Shown here one piece after another: positions 20,045 through 27,321 of a stretch of DNA of 64,000 nucleotides. Both the position numbers and the translations under genes were made by a program. The notes under the pieces were generated by a model, which saw nothing but the letters and a program-made list of their open reading frames with translations, made no database searches and was not told the DNA's origin. Each line of letters begins with the position of its first letter. The stretch's first letter is position 1. Location: NCBI GenBank assembly GCA_026393985.1, contig JAPKZB010000078.1, positions 124,001 to 188,000 on the forward strand, in the 5' to 3' direction. The stretch is from Acidobacteriota bacterium (lineage in GTDB: Bacteria; Acidobacteriota; Terriglobia; Bryobacterales; Bryobacteraceae).

Positions 20045-20705
20045 AGACGAACCCGATATCGCCCTCATCATCGCCGACCTCCTCTCCGCCCAGGGCCACC
20101 ACGTCGCCCACGCCGCCACCGGCCCCGACGGCCTCCACGCCGCCACCAACCACCGCTACGACCTCCTCATCCTCGACGTCATGCTCCCCGGCCTCGACGG
20201 CTTCGCCCTCTGCCAAAAAATGCGCCAGCAAGGCTTCGACGGCGGCATCCTCATGCTCACCGCCCGCGGCCAGGTCGCCGACCGCGTTCAGGGCCTCCAC
20301 CTCGGCGCCGACGACTACCTCGCCAAACCCTTCGACCCCCACGAACTCACCGCCCGCGTCACCGCCCTCCTCCGCCGCATGGGCAAAGAAGCCCTCACCC
20401 CCGTCACCCGCTTCCAGTTCGGCCCCGTCTCCGTCGATTTCTCCGTCCCCGCCGTCCACCGCCACGGCGCCCCCGTCAACCTCGCCGCCAAAGAGATGCA
20501 GCTCCTCCGCTGCCTCATCGATCACCGCGGCCAGGTCCTCACCCGCGAATGGCTCCTCACCCAGGTCTGGCGCCACCAGCCCTTCATCACCCCCCGCACC
20601 GTCGACGTCCACATCGCCTGGCTCCGCCAAAAACTCGAAGAAGAGCCCCAAACCCCCAAACACATCCTCACCGTCCGCGGCGAAGGCTACCGCTTCACCG
20701 GTTAG
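20016..20705 (+). CDS. OmpR/PhoB-family response regulator
   Basis: A 229-residue regulator. The receiver domain has acidic pocket LVEDEPD (8-14), phospho-acceptor Asp54 in LLILDVMLPGLDG and Lys104 in DDYLAKPFDPHEL. The DNA-binding winged helix contains AAKEMQLLRCLIDHRGQVLTREWLL and the C-terminal TVDVHIAWLRQKLEEE...VRGEGYRF signature. The start ATG lies inside the end of the kinase gene. The palindrome at 18272-18318 has half-sites with 10-bp spacing, as this family binds, so autoregulation plus control of the peroxidase genes is the natural hypothesis. Confidence 0.93.
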   Translation: MTNSQILLVEDEPDIALIIADLLSAQGHHVAHAATGPDGLHAATNHRYDLLILDVMLPGLDGFALCQKMRQQGFDGGILMLTARGQVADRVQGLHLGADDYLAKPFDPHELTARVTALLRRMGKEALTPVTRFQFGPVSVDFSVPAVHRHGAPVNLAAKEMQLLRCLIDHRGQVLTREWLLTQVWRHQPFITPRTVDVHIAWLRQKLEEEPQTPKHILTVRGEGYRFTG

Positions 20706-20729
20706 CCCCAACGCGATAAGCTCGTAATC

Positions 20730-21113
20730 GTGAAGCACCCGGAAACCATCCACGTCCCCGCCCTGCCCCCCGGCAACCACACCTACCACCAGGCCACCCG
20801 CCTCGGCGACCTCCTGTTCGTCTCCGGCCAGCTCGGCATCGATCCCGCCACCGGCGAACTCGTCCCCGGCGGCCAGGTCGCCGAATACCGCCAGGCCCTC
20901 GACAACATCAAAACCATCCTCGAAGCCGCCGGCAGCAGCCTCGCTCAGGTCGCCAAAACCACGGTGTATATGACCAACGTCGACGAACTCGCCGAACTCA
21001 ACGCCCTCTACGCCGAATACTTCCCCCACGCCCCCGCCAAAACCGGCGTCGAAGTCCGCCGCCTCTCCTCCCGCGCCCACATCGAAATCGAAGTCATCGC
21101 CTCCGCCGTCTAA
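20730..21113 (+). CDS. RidA/YjgF family protein with Lys at the usual catalytic Arg position
   Basis: A 127-residue protein of the RidA (YjgF/YER057c/UK114) family, whose canonical members hydrolyse reactive enamines/imines from amino-acid enzymes. It shows DLLFVSGQLGIDPATGELVPGG, EYRQALDNIKTILEAAG and HIEIEVIASAV. The family Arg that binds the substrate carboxylate lies in a P-x-R-[ST] segment; here the segment reads PAKTGVEV, with Lys instead. The start is GTG 20730. The stop overlaps the start of the next gene by one base (TAATG), so the two are coupled. It is cytosolic, unlike the second RidA at 57660. Confidence 0.88.
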   Translation: MKHPETIHVPALPPGNHTYHQATRLGDLLFVSGQLGIDPATGELVPGGQVAEYRQALDNIKTILEAAGSSLAQVAKTTVYMTNVDELAELNALYAEYFPHAPAKTGVEVRRLSSRAHIEIEVIASAV

Positions 21114-21730
21114 TGCCCTTCCACCCCGCCACCGACCTGGTGATTCTCGCTACCGTCGACGCCGCCGTCGCCCAGTCCCACGCCCAGGCCGGCAAATGGA
21201 TCGCCTGCCGCCCCGGCTGCAGCGAATGCTGCTCGGTCCTGTTCCCTATCACGCTCCAGGACGCCGCCCGCCTCCACCGCGGCCGCCTCGCCGCCCCGCC
21301 CGCCGTCCGTGCCGATATTGAGGAGCGCGCCCGCCAGCTCTGGCAGCGCATCGAACCCGACTTCCCCGGCGACGCCGCCTCTGGCCTCTTCCGCGCCAAC
21401 GACGAATGGCAGGAATGGTTCCTCACCCGCCACAAAGGCCAACCCTGCCCCGTCGTCGACCCCGCCACCGGCGCCTGCCGCCTCTACGAACACCGCCCCG
21501 TCGCCTGCCGCCTCTACGGCCATCTCATCCAAATCGGCGACGAACCCCAAACCATCTGCCACTACTGCTTCCGCGGCGCCACCCCGGCCCAGATCGACGC
21601 GGCCCGCGTCCACGTCCCCCTCGCGGCCGTCAACCAGGCCCCCCTCGACCCCGGCGAAACCCTCATCACCCGCGTCCTCGCTACTGCGGAATGGCCGCCA
21701 TCCAATACCCCGGACGCGTCCGCACCTTAA
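21113..21730 (+). CDS. YkgJ-type cysteine-cluster protein
   Basis: A 205-residue protein with the cysteine cluster of the YkgJ/CxxCxxCC family (PF03692 type): CRPGCSECCSVLFPIT near residues 32-47, C-P-VVDPATGACRLYEHRPVACRLYG in the middle and CHYC further on. The spacing suggests a bound Zn or Fe-S site; no biochemical role is established for most members. It is translationally coupled to the RidA-like gene. The 3' end overlaps the convergent VWA gene by 50 bp. Confidence 0.85.
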   Translation: MPFHPATDLVILATVDAAVAQSHAQAGKWIACRPGCSECCSVLFPITLQDAARLHRGRLAAPPAVRADIEERARQLWQRIEPDFPGDAASGLFRANDEWQEWFLTRHKGQPCPVVDPATGACRLYEHRPVACRLYGHLIQIGDEPQTICHYCFRGATPAQIDAARVHVPLAAVNQAPLDPGETLITRVLATAEWPPSNTPDASAP

Positions 21731-22772
21731 GTCCCGTCCGCAGCACATCCACCCGAATCTCGTGATATCCGCCCTCTTCCGTATTGTTCGGCGAGTAGCT
21801 GATCAGATACTGGCTGTGCAGCTCCTGCCCGATATCGGCTATCACCCGCTCGAGATCCTTGTAGGTCAGGAAGGAACGCTCCGTCCCACCGGTAAACTTC
21901 GTGAACACCTCCAGTTGGTTATCCACGAAAATACTCTTCACCTGCCGCAGAATCTCCACCGCCAGCGGCACCACGTTGCCGTTATAGATCCCCGTCTGCT
22001 GGCTGATCGTCTCCGGCGTCGCCAGCGCCCCGGCCGGCAGGTGCCGCGCCCCCACCGGCAGCGGATCCGGCCGCGGCGGCTGCGCCTTGGTCAGCAGCGA
22101 AGTCACCAGGCGATTGATGTTCACCGAATAAACGGCAATGTTGCCAAACTGCAGATCGAGCAGCGCCTGCCGTGTCTTAGCCTCGCTGCCTTTGTCCCGC
22201 GTCTCGGCAATCAGCAAAACCACCTTCCGGTGATCCGCCGGCCGGTTCCGCAGCATCCGCGCCGCCATCACCACGGCATCGTTCATCGCCGAAGTCGTCG
22301 ACCCGGCGTTGATCTTCGCCAGGGCTTTCTTGAACAGCGCCCCGTCGTTCGTAAAATCCTGCATCGTGCGGACCCGGTGGTCGAAAGCGAGGATAGCCGC
22401 CTGCCCCTTCTCGCCCAGCACCAGGTTCTCGAGCAGCGGGCCAATCTGCTTGATCTTATCGAGCACCGGCTCAACGGTGTTGTTCGCCTGAATGCAAACG
22501 ACAATCTCCAGCGGCTGAAACGCCAGGTCCACCCGCAGCTTCTGCTCCTTGCCCCGGTCCACCAGCCGGAACTCGTGCGGCTGAATGTCGCTCACGTACC
22601 GCCCGTCCTGGTCGGTCACCGTGGTCGGTGCCACCACGAAGCGCACGAACGTGCGGATGGTGGCCAACCCCTCCTGCTCTTCCGGGGTGAGGGCCGGCGC
22701 TGGCGGCTTCTCCTGCCCAAGCAAAGGCGCGCCCAAGGCGAGCGAAGAGAATATCCGGCGGGTCAGGCTCAT
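21681..22772 (-). CDS. VWFA-related acidobacterial protein (TIGR03436-like), MIDAS degenerate
   Basis: A 363-residue exported protein with a twin-arginine-like N-terminus (LTRRIFSSLALGAP). It matches the VWA-domain family expanded in Acidobacteriota: FVVAPTTVTDQDGRYVSDIQPHEFRLVDRGKEQ, then a VWA fold, ending in QYLISYSPNN...GGYHEIRVDV and RTRPGYW. The first strand of the VWA fold normally carries Asp-x-Ser-x-Ser for metal binding; here it reads VVCIQANNT, so the MIDAS is missing. It follows moaC by 13 bp and is the third gene of the moeA-moaC unit, although a molybdenum link is not obvious. Confidence 0.82.
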   Translation of the reverse strand: MSLTRRIFSSLALGAPLLGQEKPPAPALTPEEQEGLATIRTFVRFVVAPTTVTDQDGRYVSDIQPHEFRLVDRGKEQKLRVDLAFQPLEIVVCIQANNTVEPVLDKIKQIGPLLENLVLGEKGQAAILAFDHRVRTMQDFTNDGALFKKALAKINAGSTTSAMNDAVVMAARMLRNRPADHRKVVLLIAETRDKGSEAKTRQALLDLQFGNIAVYSVNINRLVTSLLTKAQPPRPDPLPVGARHLPAGALATPETISQQTGIYNGNVVPLAVEILRQVKSIFVDNQLEVFTKFTGGTERSFLTYKDLERVIADIGQELHSQYLISYSPNNTEEGGYHEIRVDVLRTGLKVRTRPGYWMAAIPQ

Positions 22773-22785
22773 AGCTACTCTGATG

Positions 22786-23268
22786 TTACCGCTTTGCTTT
22801 GGGTTTCACCCGGCGCCACACCCCGGACTTCCCCCCGGTCTTCTCGACGAGGTAAACGTCCTGAATCTCGATCCCCTTATCGAGCGCCTTCGTCATGTCA
22901 TAGACGGTCAGCGCCGCCACGCTCGCCGCGGTGAGCGCCTCCATCTCGACGCCCGTCTGCCCGGCGGTTACGGTCAGCGTCGCAATCTCGATCCCGGTCG
23001 CCCGCGGCGTCAGTTCCACCTCGACGTGCGTCAAAGCCAGCGGATGGCACATCGGGATCAGCTCCCCCGTCTTCTTGGCCGCCAGAATCCCCGCCACCCG
23101 CGCCACCTCGAGCGGATCGCCCTTCGGGTTGTTCTGCAACTCGGCCAGCACGGCCCGGCTCATTTTCACAAACGCGTGCGCCCGCGCCGACCGCTGCGTC
23201 ACCGCCTTCCCCGTCACATCCACCATCCGCGCCTGCCCGGCCGCGTCATAATGCGAAAGCTTGCTCAT
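22786..23268 (-). CDS. moaC: Cyclic pyranopterin monophosphate synthase MoaC
   Basis: A 160-residue MoaC, full length for the family. It acts after MoaA to form cyclic pyranopterin monophosphate in molybdenum cofactor synthesis. Visible signatures: MVDVTGKAVTQRSARA near residue 15, AAKKTGELIPMCHPL near residue 70, GVEMEALTAASVAALTVYDMTKALDKGI. ATG 23268 is preceded closely by AAGGGAG. The frame remains open upstream only because the preceding repeat is a low-complexity G-rich tract on this strand. It lies downstream of moeA across a 233-bp spacer made of tandem repeats. Confidence 0.96.
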   Translation of the reverse strand: MSKLSHYDAAGQARMVDVTGKAVTQRSARAHAFVKMSRAVLAELQNNPKGDPLEVARVAGILAAKKTGELIPMCHPLALTHVEVELTPRATGIEIATLTVTAGQTGVEMEALTAASVAALTVYDMTKALDKGIEIQDVYLVEKTGGKSGVWRRVKPKAKR

Positions 23269-23347
23269 ACTCCCTTCAATTATCGCTGCCGTCGCCCCCC
23301 GCCATCCGCACAGCATCCCCCACCACCCCCCGCCCCCGACCCAACCC

Positions 23348-23501
23348 CGCCACAACCCCCACCCCCGAAAACACCCACCCCGCCCCCCGTCCACCACCAC
23401 CAACCCCAGCCCCCGACTCACCTCCGCCACAACCCCAACCCCGGCAAACACCCACCCCGCCCCCCGTCCACCACCACCAACCCCAGCCCCCAACCCAACC
23501 C
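23348..23501. repeat. Two tandem copies of a 77-bp C-rich unit between moeA and moaC
   Basis: Copy 1 is 23348-23424 and copy 2 is 23425-23501. The first 67 bp match with three differences, including an identical block with CCACCACCACCAA. A more degenerate third relative may lie just before copy 1. The second copy ends exactly at the moeA stop codon. On the minus (transcribed) strand the unit is made of G3-G6 runs and could form G-quadruplexes in the moeA-moaC mRNA. Confidence 0.85.
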
Positions 23502-24683
23502 TCATCCCATCGGCAAAACCTCAATCTCCTCCCCCGGCAAATACACATCCCGCTCCGGATCCGTCACCACAAACACATTCGCCCGCGCCAGCGCCGGCAC
23601 ATCCCCCGACCCCGAATACCGCACCGGAAACACCCCCGTCCCCCGCATCTCCGCCGGCAAAAACCGCGTCAACCCCGGCTTCAGCCGCAACTCCCCCTGC
23701 AGCGTCCCCATCCATCGCACCCCCTCCCCCGCCGTCTCGCCCCCCAATCGCGCCACCGCCACCCGCGCCACCGCCGCAAACGTCACCATCGTCGACGCCG
23801 GATTCCCCGGCAACCCAAAGAAATACCGCCCCCGCGCCTGACCAAACACCAACGGCTGCCCCGGCTGCATCCGCACCCGCGTAAAGAAAAACTCCGCCCC
23901 GTACTCCGCCAGCACCGTCTCCACCAGGTCATACTTACCCGCCGAAACCCCGCCCGAAAGCAGCAGCAGATCCTGCTCCAAACCCTCCGCAATCCGCCGC
24001 CGCGTATCCGCCAGATTGTCCTTGGCCACCGGTAGCACCGTCGGAATCCCGCCCGCCTGCAGCACCTGCGCCGCCACCGAATACGAGTTCGAGTTCCGCA
24101 CCTGCTCCGCCGCCGGCGCCGCCTCTACCCCCACCACCTCATCCCCCGTCGCCAGAATCGCCACCCGCGGCCGCCGGTAAACAAGCACCTCCGCCTGCCC
24201 CACCGTCGCCAGCATCGCAATGTGGTTGCTCCGCAGCCGCACCCCGGCCTCCACCACCACCTGCCCCGCCTGCGCATCACATCCCGCCGGCGTCCAGTGG
24301 TCCCCGCTCATCTGCCGCCGCTCCGTTGTCATCACCCCATCGGCCAGCGTCGCGTGCTCCACCATCACCACGCAGTCCGCCCCCGCCGGCATCGGCGCGC
24401 CCGTCATGATCTCCACGCACTCGCCCGGCCCCAACTCCCCCGCAAAACTCCCCCCCGCCCGCACCTCCCCCACCACCCGGAACGAACCCGGCAGCTCCGC
24501 CGCCCGCACCGCATACCCATCCCGGATGCTCCGCGCCACCGGCGGATACGCCCGGTCCGCGCTCACCGGCGCCGCCAGCACCCGCCCCGCCGCCTCCAGC
24601 AGCGGAACCCGCTCGGCCTCCCCCATCGCCTGCACGCGAGACCGCACCGCCTCCACCGCGTCTGAATAAATCAATGCTTCCAC
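23502..24683 (-). CDS. moeA: Molybdopterin molybdenumtransferase MoeA
   Basis: A 393-residue MoeA that inserts molybdate into adenylylated molybdopterin. Signatures: YPPVARSIRDGYAVRA (family P-x-x-x-x-SxxDGYA), GECVEIMTGAPMPAGADCVV, VAILATGDEV, LLLLSGGVSAGKYDL and FFGLPGNPASTMVTF. The start is GTG 24683; the first ten bases overlap the start of the divergent amidase gene, so promoters for both must lie in coding sequence. It is the head of the moeA-moaC-VWA unit. Confidence 0.96.
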   Translation of the reverse strand: MEALIYSDAVEAVRSRVQAMGEAERVPLLEAAGRVLAAPVSADRAYPPVARSIRDGYAVRAAELPGSFRVVGEVRAGGSFAGELGPGECVEIMTGAPMPAGADCVVMVEHATLADGVMTTERRQMSGDHWTPAGCDAQAGQVVVEAGVRLRSNHIAMLATVGQAEVLVYRRPRVAILATGDEVVGVEAAPAAEQVRNSNSYSVAAQVLQAGGIPTVLPVAKDNLADTRRRIAEGLEQDLLLLSGGVSAGKYDLVETVLAEYGAEFFFTRVRMQPGQPLVFGQARGRYFFGLPGNPASTMVTFAAVARVAVARLGGETAGEGVRWMGTLQGELRLKPGLTRFLPAEMRGTGVFPVRYSGSGDVPALARANVFVVTDPERDVYLPGEEIEVLPMG

Positions 24684-26008
24684 TCTTTGAGTCTAATGGA
24701 GAAGTGCACCAGCTCCCGCTCCACCACCAGCTCGCCGGCATCCGCGAAAAACAGTGGAGCCCCCGCGAGCTCTGGCAAGCCCATCGCCAGGAACCCGACC
24801 TCTGCAACGCCTTCGTCTCCCGCTTCGACGACTTCGTCGAACCCCCGCCCGGCCCCCTCCCCGGCGCCATGCTCACCGTCAAAGACTCCCTCCACCTCGC
24901 CGGCCTCCCCACCTCCTGCGGCTCCCGCTACCCCCTCGCCCCCCGCCCCGCCCGCGACGCCGCCGCCGTCGCCAAACTCAAAGCCGCCGGCGCCACCATC
25001 CTCGGCAAAACCAACTGCCCCGAATTCCTCGCCAACTACGAAACCGATAACGCCCTCACCGGCTTCACCGCCAACCCCTGGGACCGCTCCCGCTCCGCCG
25101 GCGGCTCCTCGGGCGGCGAAGCCGCCGCCATCGCCTCCGGACTCAGCGCCGGCGGACTCGGCAGCGACGGCGGCGGCTCCATCCGCCTCCCCGCCCACTT
25201 CTGCGGTATCGCCGGCCTCAAACCCACCCCCGGCCGCATCTCCGCCGTCGGCCACGTCCCGGAAATCGCCCACCCCGGCGGCCTCCTCGGCGTCGTCGGC
25301 CCCATGGCCCGCTGCGTCGCCGACCTCCGCCTCCTGTTCGACGTCCTCGCCGGCTACGACCCCGCCGACCCCTTCTCCGTACCCTTCACCCCCCGGCCCT
25401 TCAGCCTCCGCGGCCTCCGCATCGGCGTCGTCGAGTCCTTCCCCATGGCCCCGGAAACCGCTACAGCCCTCCGCCTGGCCGCCGATCTCCTCGGCGGAAC
25501 TGAAATATTTAGTTTCAGTGGCTTCGTTTCGTCAAGTGCGTGCTGGCAATTCTTTTTCAACGTCTTAACCGACCCCTTCAAACGCGAAATCATCGCCACC
25601 AACCCCGATCTCGTCCACTGGACCGGCCGCGAACTCCTCATCGACCCCCCCGCCCAACCCTCCGGCGTCGAAGTCGTCAAACAGCTCGCCCTCCGCGACA
25701 AACTCCGCGCCGCCCTCCTCCGCCAAATGGAAGACGTCCCCGTCCTTCTCGCCCCCGCCTGCGCCGTCACCGCCTTCCGCCCCCGCGAACGAAACTGGAA
25801 CGGCATCACCCTCGCCGACGCCATGTCCTGCCTCACACCGTTTAACCTATTGGGGATGCCCGCTCTCACGGTTCCCTTCGCCCTCTCAAGCGAAGGACTC
25901 CCCATCGGCGTCCAACTCATCGGCCGGCCCTACACCGAAGAACTCCTCCTCGCCGTCGGCGAGCAACTCGAAGAACTCCGTGGATTAGACCTATGCGCAC
26001 TCTCTTAA
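24674..26008 (+). CDS. Amidase signature family enzyme
   Basis: A 444-residue amidase (PF01425). The Ser-cisSer-Lys triad is present: Lys70 in TVKDSLHLAG, the cis-Ser in SAGGSSGGEA (145-146) and nucleophile Ser169 in GSDGGGSIRLP. This fits hydrolysis of a small amide or peptide amide; no GatB partner is near, so it is not assumed to be GatA. ATG 24674 overlaps the divergent moeA start; an in-frame GTG at 24704 is an alternative. A patch around 25496-25570 is AT-richer and uses different codons from the rest. The 3' end overlaps the M16 peptidase gene by 16 bp. Confidence 0.88.
   Translation: MLPLFESNGEVHQLPLHHQLAGIREKQWSPRELWQAHRQEPDLCNAFVSRFDDFVEPPPGPLPGAMLTVKDSLHLAGLPTSCGSRYPLAPRPARDAAAVAKLKAAGATILGKTNCPEFLANYETDNALTGFTANPWDRSRSAGGSSGGEAAAIASGLSAGGLGSDGGGSIRLPAHFCGIAGLKPTPGRISAVGHVPEIAHPGGLLGVVGPMARCVADLRLLFDVLAGYDPADPFSVPFTPRPFSLRGLRIGVVESFPMAPETATALRLAADLLGGTEIFSFSGFVSSSACWQFFFNVLTDPFKREIIATNPDLVHWTGRELLIDPPAQPSGVEVVKQLALRDKLRAALLRQMEDVPVLLAPACAVTAFRPRERNWNGITLADAMSCLTPFNLLGMPALTVPFALSSEGLPIGVQLIGRPYTEELLLAVGEQLEELRGLDLCALS
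25499..25519. repeat. Inverted repeat inside an AT-rich patch of the amidase gene
   Basis: ACTGAAA and TTTCAGT (7-bp perfect arms) flank a 7-nt TATTTAG loop, within a stretch of about 75 bp that is much less GC-rich than the surrounding gene. Confidence 0.45.
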
Positions 26009-27321
26009 CTCTCCTCCTCGCCGCCGGCGCCTACGCCGCGCCCCCCTCGAAAATCTTCCCCTACGGCTACGACCTCTACGACCTCCCGAACGGTCTCCGC
26101 CTCCTCACCATCCCCACCGACTTCCCCAACATCGTTTCCCTCTACACCGTCGTCAGCGTCGGCTCCCGCCACGAAGTCGAACCCGGCAAATCCGGCTTCG
26201 CCCACTTCTTTGAACACTGCATGTTCCGCGGCACCAAACGCTTCCCACCCCAAAAATGGGAGACCGTCATGAAAGCCGCCGGCGCCGCCACCAACGCCTA
26301 CACGAGCGACGACCTCACCGTCTACCACGCCACCTTCGACAAGTCCGGCCTCGAATCCATCCTCGACCTCGAAGCCGACCGCTTCCAGAACCTCGAATAC
26401 TCGGAAAGCGCCTTCCGCACCGAAGCCCTCGCCGTCAACGGCGAGTACAACAAGAACAGCTCCGAACCCGCCGAACAGCTCATGGAAAAGCTGCGCGCCA
26501 CCGCCTTCGACCGCCACACCTACCGCCATACCACCATGGGCTTCCTCGCCGACATCAAGGACATGCCCAACCAGTTCGCCTACTCAAAACAGTTCTTCGA
26601 CCGCTTCTACCGCCCCGAAAACGTCACTCTCATCCTCGCCGGCGACCTCGACCCCAAACAGGTCCGCGCCATGGTCGAAAAGTATTGGGGCCCGTGGAAG
26701 AAAGGCGCCGTCGCCCCCCAAATCCCCGTCGAACCGCCCCAAACCGCCGAACGCAAGGCCCACGTCCCCTGGCCTACCCCCACCCTGCCCTGGATGACGA
26801 TCGGCTACAAAGTCCCCGCCTTTGCTCAAAACATGCGCGATGCCGCCGCCCTCGACCTCATCTCCTCCCTCGCCCTCGGCCGCAATTCCCCGCTCTACAA
26901 AAAGCTCCTCCTCGAAGACCAGACCAACGACATCCTCCAGGGCGGCTACGAAAACCACGCCGACCCCTACCTCTTCCTCGTCTACGCCCGCGTCAAAAAG
27001 GAGGCCGACCTCCCCGCCGTCCAGGACGCCATCATCTCCACCCTCAACGGCTTCAAAGATAACCTCGTCGACGCCCAACGCCTCGAAGCCGTCAAAAGCA
27101 ACCTCCGCTACAGCTTCGCCCTCGGCCTCGACAACAGCGAAGCCATCGCCGCCAACCTCGCCGGCTTCATCGCCCTCACCCGCACCCCGGAAACCCTCAA
27201 CCAGGTCTACGACCTCTACGCCTCGCTCACCCCGGAAGACCTCCGCGCCGTCGCCCGCAAATACTTCGTCGCCTCCGGGCGCACCATCGTCACCCTCACC
27301 CATCAGAAGGAGGCCAAATGA
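25993..27321 (+). CDS. Exported M16 zinc peptidase (catalytic subunit)
   Basis: A 442-residue M16B-type peptidase with a signal peptide (about residues 1-16, ending AYAA). The inverted zinc motif HFFEH is at 71-75 and the distal Glu is Glu151 (76 residues later, as in pitrilysin/processing-peptidase families). The glycine-rich strand RLLTIP...SVGSRHE and GYENHADPYLFLVYARV support the fold. It is followed with a 4-bp overlap by a non-catalytic M16 protein, so the active enzyme is probably a heterodimer in the cell envelope, like bacterial PqqF-type or mitochondrial processing-peptidase pairs. Substrate unknown. Confidence 0.92.
   Translation: MRTLLTLLLAAGAYAAPPSKIFPYGYDLYDLPNGLRLLTIPTDFPNIVSLYTVVSVGSRHEVEPGKSGFAHFFEHCMFRGTKRFPPQKWETVMKAAGAATNAYTSDDLTVYHATFDKSGLESILDLEADRFQNLEYSESAFRTEALAVNGEYNKNSSEPAEQLMEKLRATAFDRHTYRHTTMGFLADIKDMPNQFAYSKQFFDRFYRPENVTLILAGDLDPKQVRAMVEKYWGPWKKGAVAPQIPVEPPQTAERKAHVPWPTPTLPWMTIGYKVPAFAQNMRDAAALDLISSLALGRNSPLYKKLLLEDQTNDILQGGYENHADPYLFLVYARVKKEADLPAVQDAIISTLNGFKDNLVDAQRLEAVKSNLRYSFALGLDNSEAIAANLAGFIALTRTPETLNQVYDLYASLTPEDLRAVARKYFVASGRTIVTLTHQKEAK

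Noticed and set aside
23348-23501. Possible CRISPR array
   Set aside because: There are only two contiguous 77-bp copies and no spacers or cas genes; it is a simple tandem repeat.
23269-23505. An N-terminal Gly/Trp-rich extension of MoaC
   Set aside because: It is translation of the G-rich tandem repeat; MoaC proteins begin near the MSKLSH start at 23268.
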